Assembly (NCBI GenBank): GCA_949296365.1
Contig: CASFPZ010000013.1
Coordinates: 1-50,309 of the forward strand
Origin: an uncultured Akkermansia sp.
GTDB taxonomy: Bacteria > Verrucomicrobiota > Verrucomicrobiia > Verrucomicrobiales > Akkermansiaceae
Length of the DNA stretch: 50,309 bases
Direction of reading: 5' to 3'
Shown here: positions 15,895-23,655 of the stretch, piece after piece
Layout of the letters: each line of letters starts with the position of its first letter
How positions within the stretch are numbered: the first letter of the stretch is position 1
Notes under the pieces: model-generated
Databases searched by the model: none
What the model was told of the DNA's origin: nothing
Seen by the model: only the letters and a program-made list of their open reading frames with translations
Position numbers and translations under genes: made by a program

Positions 15895-16620
15895 TTAGAA
15901 AATTTTTTGCCGGTAGGTTTCCATGATCCTCTCCGACAGATCCTCATGCGCCCCGTTCCAGACGGAGGGTTTCTTTTCCCGCACCCTCCTTAAAATCTCC
16001 ACATACGTTTCCGCCTGCCTCCGGGAACGCGTACCGTCCATGTTATTGAGCATGTCGCACAGTTTGATCGTCAGGGCGTCCGGTGGAAGGGCCGCAAGCT
16101 TCTTGCTCATGTAGCGGGCCTTGCCCAGCCTCTCCTTTTCCTTCTCGTCATTGGTCAGCAAATACACGAGAGTCGCCACATACGGGCCGAACTCGGCGGA
16201 AAGCTCCCCATACGTCACGCCGCAATCCTCCATCGTATCGTGCAGCCACGCGGTGGCCAGCAAGCGTTCGTCATCCGTGTACTCCGATAAAAGGCCAACG
16301 ACCGCCTCCGGATGGTTCGCGTAGGGGTCGTTGGTGTACTTTCTCGTTTGTCCCTCGTGCTTGTGCCGGGCAAAATCCTCCGCCCGTTCCACCAGGCGGA
16401 TGCGGTTTTCCCGTTTCAGGGCTTCCATGAGTAAAAGACTCGTCTTGCTGGGATTCACTTTTCCGGAGATCCATGTAAAAATATTCGTCCGGCTCACACC
16501 AAGGAGGGGCACCAGGAACGTGACCGTCTGCGTCTTGGGAAAGGGATCGCCAAAGGGCTTGTGCCGGGCCCATGCCAGAAATTCTTCAGGAGTCATGTCA
16601 GTTATCCAATCTCTGGACAA
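15895..16620 (-). CDS. HTH domain fused to an HD (MESH1/SpoT-type) alarmone hydrolase-like domain
   Basis: The product is 241 residues. Residues 1-70 contain a helix-turn-helix (TVTFLVPLLGVSRTNIFTWISGK). Residues 75-215 match the HD domain of RelA/SpoT and the small alarmone hydrolases. The RKYTNDPYANHPEAV segment puts a metal-binding His at 103. LLATAWLHDTMED gives His127-Asp128, and IKLCDMLNNM gives Asp189 and Asn192. All expected Mn2+ ligands of a ppGpp 3'-pyrophosphohydrolase are present, and no synthetase domain is. The inferred role is alarmone hydrolysis or binding coupled to DNA binding. It sits in the leftward arm of the island with its own terminator. The DNA-binding half is the less secure call. 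Confidence 0.78.
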   Translation of the reverse strand: MSRDWITDMTPEEFLAWARHKPFGDPFPKTQTVTFLVPLLGVSRTNIFTWISGKVNPSKTSLLLMEALKRENRIRLVERAEDFARHKHEGQTRKYTNDPYANHPEAVVGLLSEYTDDERLLATAWLHDTMEDCGVTYGELSAEFGPYVATLVYLLTNDEKEKERLGKARYMSKKLAALPPDALTIKLCDMLNNMDGTRSRRQAETYVEILRRVREKKPSVWNGAHEDLSERIMETYRQKIF

Positions 16621-16736
16621 TATAGGCTGTTTTTATCTTTTTGCGAATGGTTTTTTCCCGGCCTTCCCGCAGGAGGCATTCCCTGCCGGGTTCCTCCTGC
16701 GGGAGCACGCCCTCCCTCAAAGCTACGGAATCGGTT

Positions 16737-17504
16737 TCATTTCAGCGACATCATCATCTCTACCATGCGACGCAGATGCATCACCTCCTCCTCCCGGGCT
16801 TCCATCAAAACCAGGGCGGCGGTCTTCCATCCTCCCCAGCACTTCCGCGACAGGGAATCCGCATGGTAAACTACCGCAGGCACGCCCCACATGCTGAGAT
16901 TGACGTAAGCGATCTTGCATGCGACCAAATCAATCTCTTCACAGGTGACGCGCAGCCCCATGCGGAGCTCTCCCAGCAATTCCGCCACAGCCAGCACCAT
17001 CCGCGCCGCCCCGCAGGCGGGTTCGTACAGGGAAACCGTTTCCCCCCGCCTGATACGGGCCCTGACAAGTTCAATGTCCATTCCCATCCCGGCAGTCATC
17101 TTGCAGATGGCATCGGGCGTATAAACTGCGGAAAGAGCTCTTTTCCCCGCCGTTCCGGCAACATCCTGGTACACCCTGCCCAGCAAATCCCGGTACGGCT
17201 CCCGTTCCATCTCCTCCCCCAGCAGGAGCATGGCACGCTGGAAGACTCCAATCTTCCGGTCACGGTCTTTCTGGAACATCGTGCGCTCCTTGTACTCCAC
17301 CTTCCCAGCACTCAGAGTACAGAACATAACGTCCACAAACTCCTCGAACACCTGGGAGCAGGACTTCCCGTCCCAGTCCGCTGAGTTCAACTCCCGCCAG
17401 AAAGCCTCTCCTTTCCGTTCGCCAGGGGAGGGGAGGTTCTGGATTTCCCGCAAGACCCTGGAGTGCATCCGGAAGAATGCCAAAGATGAAGGAAAGCCGA
17501 TCAA
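16737..17504 (-). CDS. N-6 DNA methylase-like protein without an NPP(Y/F) motif
   Basis: The product is 255 residues from ATG 17,504, or 243 from the ATG at 17,466-17,468. The C-terminal half has the hallmarks of the HsdM-type methylase fold: SAVYTPDAICKMTA, SAM motif I as YEPACGAARMVLAVAE, and HADSL after the Asn/Ala block NLSMWGVPAVVY. The stretch where NPPF/NPPY should follow reads WKTAALVLMEAR, so the catalytic tetrapeptide is missing and the protein stops soon after. Similar short N-6 methylase-like proteins occur on mobile elements. It may be inactive as a methyltransferase, or use SAM binding for another purpose. Its 5' end overlaps a possible rightward small gene. Confidence 0.72.
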   Translation of the reverse strand: MIGFPSSLAFFRMHSRVLREIQNLPSPGERKGEAFWRELNSADWDGKSCSQVFEEFVDVMFCTLSAGKVEYKERTMFQKDRDRKIGVFQRAMLLLGEEMEREPYRDLLGRVYQDVAGTAGKRALSAVYTPDAICKMTAGMGMDIELVRARIRRGETVSLYEPACGAARMVLAVAELLGELRMGLRVTCEEIDLVACKIAYVNLSMWGVPAVVYHADSLSRKCWGGWKTAALVLMEAREEEVMHLRRMVEMMMSLK

Positions 17505-17628
17505 GGTAAGCAGACTACCTTTTCAAAACGGTTCCGAGACGACGCGCAGGAGGCCGTTTATCCGAATTTCAAAGAAGTCCCTGGATGAATACATGAACTC
17601 TCACGCGGAGCAGGACGACGATGAATAA
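17443..17628 (+). CDS. Possible small basic protein before the RusA-like gene
   Basis: The open frame ends at 17,628 with TAA overlapping the ATG of the next gene, which is typical coupling. Its last 60 residues look coding (FWISRKTLECIRKNAKDEGK ... RRRPFIRISKKSLDEYMNSH), like the tail of a small DNA-binding protein. No ATG, GTG or TTG precedes this part near a ribosome site. A GGGGAGGGGAGG purine block sits just before an ATT codon at 17,443. The frame is open further upstream but is antisense to the methylase-like gene. Treat the start as a guess. Confidence 0.3.
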   Translation: MSRKTLECIRKNAKDEGKPIKVSRLPFQNGSETTRRRPFIRISKKSLDEYMNSHAEQDDDE

Positions 17629-18034
17629 CGAGTATTTGACCGTAGTTCTGCCCCATGGGCCGAAAGTCCTTTCCGCTAACGCTTCCGTTCCTAAGACGGC
17701 CAGAGGACTCCAGGTGGCCGCCCGGAAAAAACAGAAGGCGAAGCGGACGGCCCGGACCCTGGCCTGGGCCCTGACCCTGCAATGCCTGGGAGGACGCAAG
17801 TTCCGCCCGAACCGCTACCTGATCCGCTGGTTTTACAAATACGGCGAGCCATCGGACGATGACAATGCCGTGGCACGATGCAAGGCCTACCTGGACGGGG
17901 CGGCCAGCGCCATGGGCATCAATGATGTGGTGCTGCGCTTGAGAGGAGTGGAGCGTGTCAAGGATATGAAACGATGGAAGGAGCTGGAACTGGTGTTCTG
18001 GTACGAGGAAGGGGGACGGAACGGTTTTTCATGA
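17621..18034 (+). CDS. RusA-like Holliday junction resolvase (phage type)
   Basis: The product is 137 residues. RusA enzymes resolve recombination intermediates with paired Asp residues binding Mg2+. The pattern here is EPSDDDNAVARCKAYLDGAASAMGINDVVLRLRGVERVK, which matches the PDxDN-xxK-xxDaL-xxxG-xxDD core with slight changes (Arg where Lys is usual, IND in place of DD). The N-terminus is basic and Ala/Lys-rich. It overlaps the preceding frame by 8 bases and precedes the replication gene. The assignment is by motif only. Confidence 0.6.
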   Translation: MNNEYLTVVLPHGPKVLSANASVPKTARGLQVAARKKQKAKRTARTLAWALTLQCLGGRKFRPNRYLIRWFYKYGEPSDDDNAVARCKAYLDGAASAMGINDVVLRLRGVERVKDMKRWKELELVFWYEEGGRNGFS

Positions 18035-18097
18035 AAAACCGGCACGGAATTGTGAGGAAAAAGAGAAGGAAATCTGAATGGAAAGCGAGGAAAAAGC

Positions 18098-19179
18098 ATG
18101 CCGGTGCCGTGGATCAAAATTGAGGTGATTCTTCCCGATAAACAGGAGGTTGTTACGATGGCGCACCTGCTCAAAATGAAGGACCCGGACACGGTGGTGG
18201 GCAAGCTGATCCGGCTGTGGGCATGGGCGGACCAGCAGACTGTAAGCGGCGATTGCGTGGGGATTACTTGCGCGTACATCGACCGGCTCACTTTCTGCAA
18301 GGGGTTTGCAAAGGATTTAATGTCAGTGGGATGGCTCGGGGGAGAGGATGGCGCTTTACAATTCCTTAATTTTGCCCGCCATAACGGAGAGACGGCCAAG
18401 GCCAGGGCGGAGTCCGCCAGGAGGATGGCAAAATCCCGTGCGGACAAAGAGCAACAGAACGGCAACAGGAATGGGGCGCAGGACGCAACGGATGTGACGG
18501 AAAACGGAAACGGCTGTGCGAAAAATGTTGCGCTAAAAGCGCAACGAAAAGCGCAAACAGAGGGAGAAATAGAATTTAATAGGAATAAAGGAGGTGGGGG
18601 GAGAATTCCACCGTTTAGGGAGAAGGTGGCTCCGGGAGGGATTGCCCCCCACCCCCGGATGTTCAGGAATGGAAGGCAAGAGAAGATCCCCCGGATTTTG
18701 ACGCATTTGTCCGGTGGGTTCAGAGCCTGCGGCCCGGCTGGGACGTGGGAGGCCTCAACGCCAGAGAGCGGCAGGCCGCCTTGAGGGCGTTTGGTGGGTT
18801 GAGAAGGCCCGTGAGCGATACGGAAAAGACCGCCCTGAAGGAGTATTTGAGCCACGAACCCGAGCGGAGCAGCAAGTTTGACTATCCACCTGACCGTGAG
18901 TTGTTTTTCACGATTTTTCAGGAGGTCGTGCAGAAGGCGATGGCGTGGTTCCGCCGTACGGGACGTAAAACGCCCGCCGAGAAGGAAATTGCCCGGAAAC
19001 AGGCCGCGGAACGACGGTGGAAGGAGGAGGAACGCTCCGTCAGGCAACGGGCGGAAAGGTTCCGTAGCGGACCGGAAGAACTTATCGAGGAATTAACCGC
19101 CCTGCGCCTGGCGCAGGGTGTAAAACCATTGACAGATAAAGAACTGGAAAAAATAAGACAAGGAGACTACACACAATGA
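18098..19179 (+). pseudogene. Phage replication (replisome organiser-like) protein, frameshifted
   Basis: Frame 1 starts at ATG 18,098. Residues 1-110 match phage replication proteins with a winged-helix start (WIKIEVILPDKQEVVTMAHLL ... VVGKLIRLWAWADQQT ... GFAKDLMSVGWL ... FLNFARHNGETAKARAESARR). After a Gly/Asn-rich linker the frame runs on to a stop at 18,782-18,784. However, from about 18,620 a different frame is clearly coding (DVQEWKAREDPPDFDAFVRWVQSLRPGWDVGGLNARERQAALRAF) and continues to 19,179. That frame has no early start codon. A -1 shift in the G- or C-rich tracts between about 18,590 and 18,660 (for example CCCCCCACCCCC near 18,645) would join them into a protein of about 360 residues. 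This is a mutation, a programmed slip or a sequencing error. Confidence 0.7.
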
Positions 19180-19577
19180 ACCAGAATGAAGACATGGAAG
19201 AACTGGACCCGGTGGGCATGATCCATCAGTTGGCCTGTTGTTTCACCCAGCAACGGATGATGGCATCGCAGGTGGCGGTGTTGACGGCGATTGCCAAAAA
19301 ACCGGCGATTACCTCCGGCCCTATCGTCCGAATGACCGGATTGAGCGTGCCCAACACCGGGCGCATTCTCAATTACCTGGCGGAGGTGGGGGACGTGACC
19401 TTTGTACGGGAAGAGCCGCCAAGGCCGGATTATCCTTCCACCCGGCGACATTTCTACATTACGCCGGAAGGGGTGGGCACGGTGAAGAAGCTGATGCATC
19501 ACCTGGGCTGGGGGGAGATCAACCGGTTCCGCATCGTGAAGGAGAACGATTCTTCCCAACTTTACAAGTTCCCTTGA
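19176..19577 (+). CDS. Winged helix-turn-helix protein (MarR-like fold)
   Basis: The product is 133 residues. Residues 25-100 form a winged helix: ASQVAVLTAIAKKPAITSGPIVRMTGLSVPNTGRILNYLAEVGDVTFVRE, followed by the wing RRHFYITPEGVGTVKKLMHH. It probably binds DNA as a dimer. It starts with ATGA overlapping the stop of the replication gene and ends 7 bases before the small terminase gene, so it is part of the rightward early operon. It could be a regulator of the island or an accessory replication factor. Confidence 0.7.
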   Translation: MNQNEDMEELDPVGMIHQLACCFTQQRMMASQVAVLTAIAKKPAITSGPIVRMTGLSVPNTGRILNYLAEVGDVTFVREEPPRPDYPSTRRHFYITPEGVGTVKKLMHHLGWGEINRFRIVKENDSSQLYKFP

Positions 19578-19584
19578 TAACGGC

Positions 19585-20067
19585 ATGGCCCAGCGAGGAT
19601 TAACGGAAAAACAGCGTGCGTTCGCCAGGTATTGCTTCAGCGGCATGAGCCAGAGGGAAGCCTACCGCAAGGCTTTTCCCAACAAGAAGTTGAAGGATGC
19701 CTCCTGCGACGTGCAGGCAAGCAGGCTGTTAAAAAATGTTAAGGTGCAGGAGTACCTGGAGGAATTGCGCCAGCAGGCGCAGAGCGACGCCGTGCTGACC
19801 AAGCGCGCCCGGATGGAATGGTTGAGCCGGGTGGTGACGACGGCTCCCAATGCGGTGGACGGGGAATCCGACCTGTGCCAGGAGATGACGACGAGCGAGT
19901 TCGGCGTAAAATGCCGGATGCCCGACAAGCTCCGAGCCGTGCAGGAGCTCAACAAAATGGACGGGGCGTACACTCCGGAAGAGGTGAAGGTGACGACGGA
20001 ATGGAGTTTCAGCAGTTTGCTCAAGGATCTGAAGAGCACCGGACTTATTAAGGAACAGAAAGAGTAA
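19585..20067 (+). CDS. Phage terminase small subunit
   Basis: The product is 160 residues. The N-terminus has the terminase_2 signature: LTEKQRAFARYCFSGMSQREAYRKAFPN, then a conserved alternation ending in ASRLLKNVKVQEYLEELRQQ. This is the pac-recognition helix-turn-helix. The middle and the C-terminal Lys/Glu-rich tail (SSLLKDLKSTGLIKEQKE) fit oligomerisation and large-subunit contact. In an intact phage the large subunit follows at once. Here the next 148 bases are non-coding and the next gene is on the other strand. Confidence 0.82.
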   Translation: MAQRGLTEKQRAFARYCFSGMSQREAYRKAFPNKKLKDASCDVQASRLLKNVKVQEYLEELRQQAQSDAVLTKRARMEWLSRVVTTAPNAVDGESDLCQEMTTSEFGVKCRMPDKLRAVQELNKMDGAYTPEEVKVTTEWSFSSLLKDLKSTGLIKEQKE

Positions 20068-20215
20068 AGGAGTGTTTGGCTTCTCTTTTTCTTTTCCTAT
20101 CATGCCAGAGGAACCGTTTTGTTTATCATGAAACCGAATCAAGAGGTATAAATATGGCGGTGCCAGTTCTCTCTCCAAAGTGAGCTGACGAAAAGGACAA
20201 AAGAAGGATTAATAT

Positions 20216-21385
20216 TCAAAGGGTTTTCAAAGCTTGTTGAAGCTCTCCCACATTCTGGAACCGTTCCTTCCTGTTTGAATGAAGCCCTTTCTGCAAAAAC
20301 GCTTTCATGGCTCCCTCCGAAATCCTGTCGGTATTTGTTTTTCCCGTCATGATATAGAAAATCAATCGCGTTAGAGCATACGTTTCATGCTGAATGTCAT
20401 AGCTATCAAAGCCATCCAGTCTCAAGACGGGATCATTGAAGTATCCTTTAAATTCCGTATGGCAGGTGGTGAGATTGCTGTCCGGCAAATGAACCAGGCC
20501 AAAATCAGATACTTTGGCTACCACAACGTGCTCGTACTCTTTGATAAGAATATTCGTAGGACTGATGTCTCGATGTAATAACCCCTTCGCGTGAATATGG
20601 GAAAAAGCTCTTAAAACCTGGCGGCAAAGATTCTTTCTTTTTTCTTCAGGCAGCTTCGTATTGTTTTTCTGAATGTAATGAAACAACGTATCATCCATGG
20701 ACTCCATGAGATATTCTTTTTTCTCATCGTCATACCGATATACTTCTACAACATACGGAGAATTGAGCCCCTTCATTTGTTCAAACTCCCTCTTGAAACG
20801 CTCAAGTTCCTTGTCATTGAGATTTGCCTTTGCTCTCTTTAGAACAAAATATTTGTCGTAATTCAAGTCACGGTATCTAAATACCTGTGCATAGGAGCCT
20901 TCCCCTATCAACTTCAATTCGCAGGCAGTCTGCTCCATTCCTCTTCCAAGAGAAATGGTGTTTTTGAGCAAAAAAATCGGCTGAGTGTAATACAACTCTA
21001 TTTTCCGCATTTGAGGCGGAATCGTACTCCCCCCGCTGGGACTCAGAAAATCTTTGCATTGCTCAATGACATTCAAATAGTAAGGTTCCAGTGAAAAGGC
21101 CAGTTCAGTACTCTTCAACGTTGTCTGCAACTCCTCGGTTTGATCAATCAAAGCAATAAGATCCCGGCTGGCATCGGCCCAAAAATGAACTCCGCAGGTC
21201 TCGCCCGATGGAAGCTTGCTGTTCATCAGTTTGAATGATTCAAGGAAATTGTGATGCAAGGTGGAGAATACACTCCCCAGCCTCAAACTACTCGTTGTGG
21301 GAACGGGATATAGATCCAGATAATCCTCATGAAGATGATCTTTTAAGCGATCATACAGATTTTCAATGTACTGAGTTACGGTCAT
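20216..21385 (-). CDS. Ser/Thr protein kinase with a novel-looking N-terminal domain
   Basis: I chose the ATG at 21,383-21,385 (MTVTQYIENLYDRLKD), since the frame upstream to 21,634 overlaps the ATPase gene. The product is 389 residues. Residues 1-155 are a helical domain I do not recognise. Residues 157-389 are a eukaryotic-type kinase. It has a glycine loop (GEGSYAQVF), Lys183 in FVLKRAK, a catalytic loop HRDISPTN (271-278) and DFG at 294-296. No membrane segment or PASTA repeat is present, so it is cytoplasmic. It lies 53 bases downstream of the ATPase gene, probably cotranscribed. Cytoplasmic kinases on prophages are often anti-phage, which makes a defence role a fair but unproven guess. 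Confidence 0.85.
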   Translation of the reverse strand: MTVTQYIENLYDRLKDHLHEDYLDLYPVPTTSSLRLGSVFSTLHHNFLESFKLMNSKLPSGETCGVHFWADASRDLIALIDQTEELQTTLKSTELAFSLEPYYLNVIEQCKDFLSPSGGSTIPPQMRKIELYYTQPIFLLKNTISLGRGMEQTACELKLIGEGSYAQVFRYRDLNYDKYFVLKRAKANLNDKELERFKREFEQMKGLNSPYVVEVYRYDDEKKEYLMESMDDTLFHYIQKNNTKLPEEKRKNLCRQVLRAFSHIHAKGLLHRDISPTNILIKEYEHVVVAKVSDFGLVHLPDSNLTTCHTEFKGYFNDPVLRLDGFDSYDIQHETYALTRLIFYIMTGKTNTDRISEGAMKAFLQKGLHSNRKERFQNVGELQQALKTL

Positions 21386-21438
21386 ACGAAAGCAATGGCA
21401 ACAAATGATGGGTTCTTTTCCCGGAGGCGAGTGAGAGA

Positions 21439-22764
21439 TCAGGCGGAGGGTAATTCCCTCTCCATCAAGAAATGAGGAGCAGGCACGCAATGGATCGTTC
21501 CGGCGGATACCTTGATTTCCTCCTGATGGCTGTCGGCAAGAATCCAGCCATGGCGCACGCCCGTTTCCTCCATGGCGGCGGCGAGCGCCCGGACTTCGCG
21601 GGCTTTTGTCGTTTGGTCGTCCAACAGCTCGCAAGCCTGCACCAGCATCTTTCCTCCATCGGGGCGGATAGCCAGGAAATCTACCTCATACCCCTGTTTT
21701 GTTTTGTAATAATAAATCTCTCTTGTCACCCGCCTCAGCCCCGTAAAGACCATATTCTCCAGCATCTGTCCCTTGTTTTTGAGAATGTGAGCCCCCAGGG
21801 AGGCGGCCATGGCATGGTCCACGCAGTACACCTTCTGCATCATCCTTTCACGTTCCGAGAATGAAGAGTCATAGGCGGGAACGGAAAAAAAGAAATAGGC
21901 GTCCTGCATCCACTCCATGTATTGGGAGAGGGTTTCTCTTCCCACCTTCATGCCTGCGGACGTGAAATCACGGCACGTTTTGCTGATGGAAAAGAGGGAA
22001 CCCACCTGGTTGACGACGCGCCCCGCCAGCTGCCGCAAAACACGCGGTTGCTTGACATCGTTGCGTTCCACTACGTCGCGGAACAACAAGGCGTTGAAAT
22101 ACTCCTGATGCAGGGAGAGGCGCAATGCCGGAGAAGCGTTGAAGGTCTCCGGAAATCCCCCCGTCTCACGGTAGTCTGTCCACGCCTTCCGGATCAGCAG
22201 TTTTTGAGTGCTTCCTCCTTTGAGGTTACGGGGAATATCCCGGTAGGTCAGATATTCGCCGAAGGAAAAAGGAAACAACTCCCAGGAAAGGGAACGCCCC
22301 CTCATCTCCGTTCCGATTTCACGGGAAAGCATGCGCGCGGAAGAGCCCGTAATGTATATATCACATTCTTCTTCCCTCCGCAGACGCTCCACGAAAAGCT
22401 CCCACTGGGGAAATATCTGGATTTCGTCAAAAAAGAAATATACCTTCTCCCTGTGCCTCTTTTCAGGGTACATCCCGTAATAGGCCTCATGGATGCCGCC
22501 CAAGCCTTCCAGAGCGAGGGGAGAGAGGCGGTCGTCGGCAAAATTGATCCAGACCATGTTTTCCCGGCTTACTCCGCTTTCCGCCAGCTGCTGCATGATG
22601 CCTTCCATGAATGTGGACTTGCCGCAACGCCTTACCCCCATGCAAATGCTTGCTTTTCGGGGAAGTGTTTCGATGATCATATCCCGGGGACTTCCAGGCT
22701 CAAGAATCCTTGACTGTCCGTCTATGATGATGTCCTTGAGCAATTCCTGAAGTCCCGTATTCAT
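21439..22764 (-). CDS. AAA ATPase with DUF4143 (AAA_14 family)
   Basis: I chose the ATG at 22,762-22,764 (MNTGLQELLKD), which puts Walker A near residue 40 as usual. Starts at 22,812 or 22,824 are also possible. The product is 441 residues. Walker A is GVRRCGKST, Walker B is VYFFFDEIQ, sensor-like ITGSSARMLSREIG follows, then FPFSFGEYL. The C-terminal DUF4143 has YYYKTKQGYEVDFLA, a PD-(D/E)XK-like block. These ATPases are widespread in mobile and accessory regions and their cellular role is not settled. It is upstream of the kinase and may form a two-gene unit with it. Confidence 0.88.
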   Translation of the reverse strand: MNTGLQELLKDIIIDGQSRILEPGSPRDMIIETLPRKASICMGVRRCGKSTFMEGIMQQLAESGVSRENMVWINFADDRLSPLALEGLGGIHEAYYGMYPEKRHREKVYFFFDEIQIFPQWELFVERLRREEECDIYITGSSARMLSREIGTEMRGRSLSWELFPFSFGEYLTYRDIPRNLKGGSTQKLLIRKAWTDYRETGGFPETFNASPALRLSLHQEYFNALLFRDVVERNDVKQPRVLRQLAGRVVNQVGSLFSISKTCRDFTSAGMKVGRETLSQYMEWMQDAYFFFSVPAYDSSFSERERMMQKVYCVDHAMAASLGAHILKNKGQMLENMVFTGLRRVTREIYYYKTKQGYEVDFLAIRPDGGKMLVQACELLDDQTTKAREVRALAAAMEETGVRHGWILADSHQEEIKVSAGTIHCVPAPHFLMERELPSA

Positions 22765-22824
22765 AGCATGATTATGTATGATTTCTCGGCAGGGATAAAG
22801 CCTTATTTTCATTTCTGACTTCAT

Positions 22825-23133
22825 TCAAGTCAAAATCATATTAGAACAAGACTTGAATCAAGACAGGAATCGTATCCTTTTTGTTCCGAATGAAGACTTG
22901 TATCTGTCTCTTCCATGCAGGCAGAGTCCCTGAGCTGCTTTTGTTTTGCATCATCCCTGTTTTCACCTTATGGGAGCGCTTCCATGTCTGTCTGGAATGC
23001 TCCTCTTCCCTCATTCCGCGAACCGTTCCCGGAGGCGGGAGAAACTGATTCAATAGCGCTGCGTGGAAGGCAGGAAGGCCGCAAAGGTTTTCCGAAAGCC
23101 TCCCGGAGCAGAAAAACAAGACGATTGAATCCG
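22825..23133. other. Region without a convincing gene
   Basis: This gap of about 310 bases separates the leftward ATPase from the rightward HTH gene. Open frames here lack recognisable protein patterns. A divergent promoter pair is likely, but I cannot place hexamers with confidence. Confidence 0.4.
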
Positions 23134-23358
23134 ATGAACAAGGAACGATACAAGACGCGCAAGGAGATTGCGGACATATTCGGGGTGGGAGTAAGAACGG
23201 TTTCCTACTGGATGCAGGAAGGATGCCCGGTTTTTTATACGGGTAGAAAACTCCGCCCCGGAAGGGGATGCCACCCTCTGTTTATTGTGGAGGAGCTGGA
23301 GAAATGGCTCATTGAACAGGCCGAAGAGCAACGGGGGGAAAGGGCCCCGAGTGACTGA
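23134..23358 (+). CDS. Small HTH protein (excisionase / Nu1-like)
   Basis: The product is 74 residues from ATG 23,134. A longer frame to 22,915 adds low-quality sequence. The helix-turn-helix is YKTRKEIADIFGVGVRTVSYWMQEGCPVFYTG, then HPLFIVEELEKWLIEQ, the layout of MerR-type excisionases and Nu1-type small terminases. The last codons run into the truncated esterase homology (from about 23,350), so the present stop is probably supplied by the junction. Confidence 0.6.
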   Translation: MNKERYKTRKEIADIFGVGVRTVSYWMQEGCPVFYTGRKLRPGRGCHPLFIVEELEKWLIEQAEEQRGERAPSD

Positions 23359-23628
23359 GGAACAAATCCGCAACTCTTCTACAGATCGCCGAGTGACTGC
23401 GCAAACTCCTCCTCTCTTTCTCATTCATGCTAAAGACGATGACATTGCCTATTTAATTTGGAGCGAATGGAGCGAGCAGCGCAAAATCATGGAGTTGAGG
23501 TTACCTGTATTCTCGATGAAGAAGGGGGATATGGTTATGGTATGGAACAACGAAATCATCCCTCTGATGCTTGGCCTCAAGAAGCGGGGAAATGGCTTCG
23601 CAACTATGGATGGACCTCAACTCGTTGA
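23350..23628 (+). pseudogene. 3' fragment of an esterase gene, decayed
   Basis: From 23,350 the DNA parallels the 3' part of the intact esterase downstream. ACTGAGGAACAAATCC matches ACTCAAGAACAAATCC, and RVTAQTPPLFLIHAKDD matches RVTPQTPPLFLIQSKDD. After a degraded middle the reading frame has shifted. In the other frame GGYGYGMEQRNHPSDAWPQEAGKWLRNYGW matches GGHGYGMEKRNNPTDAWPLEAEKWLRSHGW and ends at TGA 23,626-23,628. In the fragment the catalytic His is replaced by Tyr. The 5' two-thirds are missing and island DNA stands in their place. Confidence 0.85.
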
Positions 23629-23655
23629 AACGTTTATATGCTTGCTTCCGTAAAA

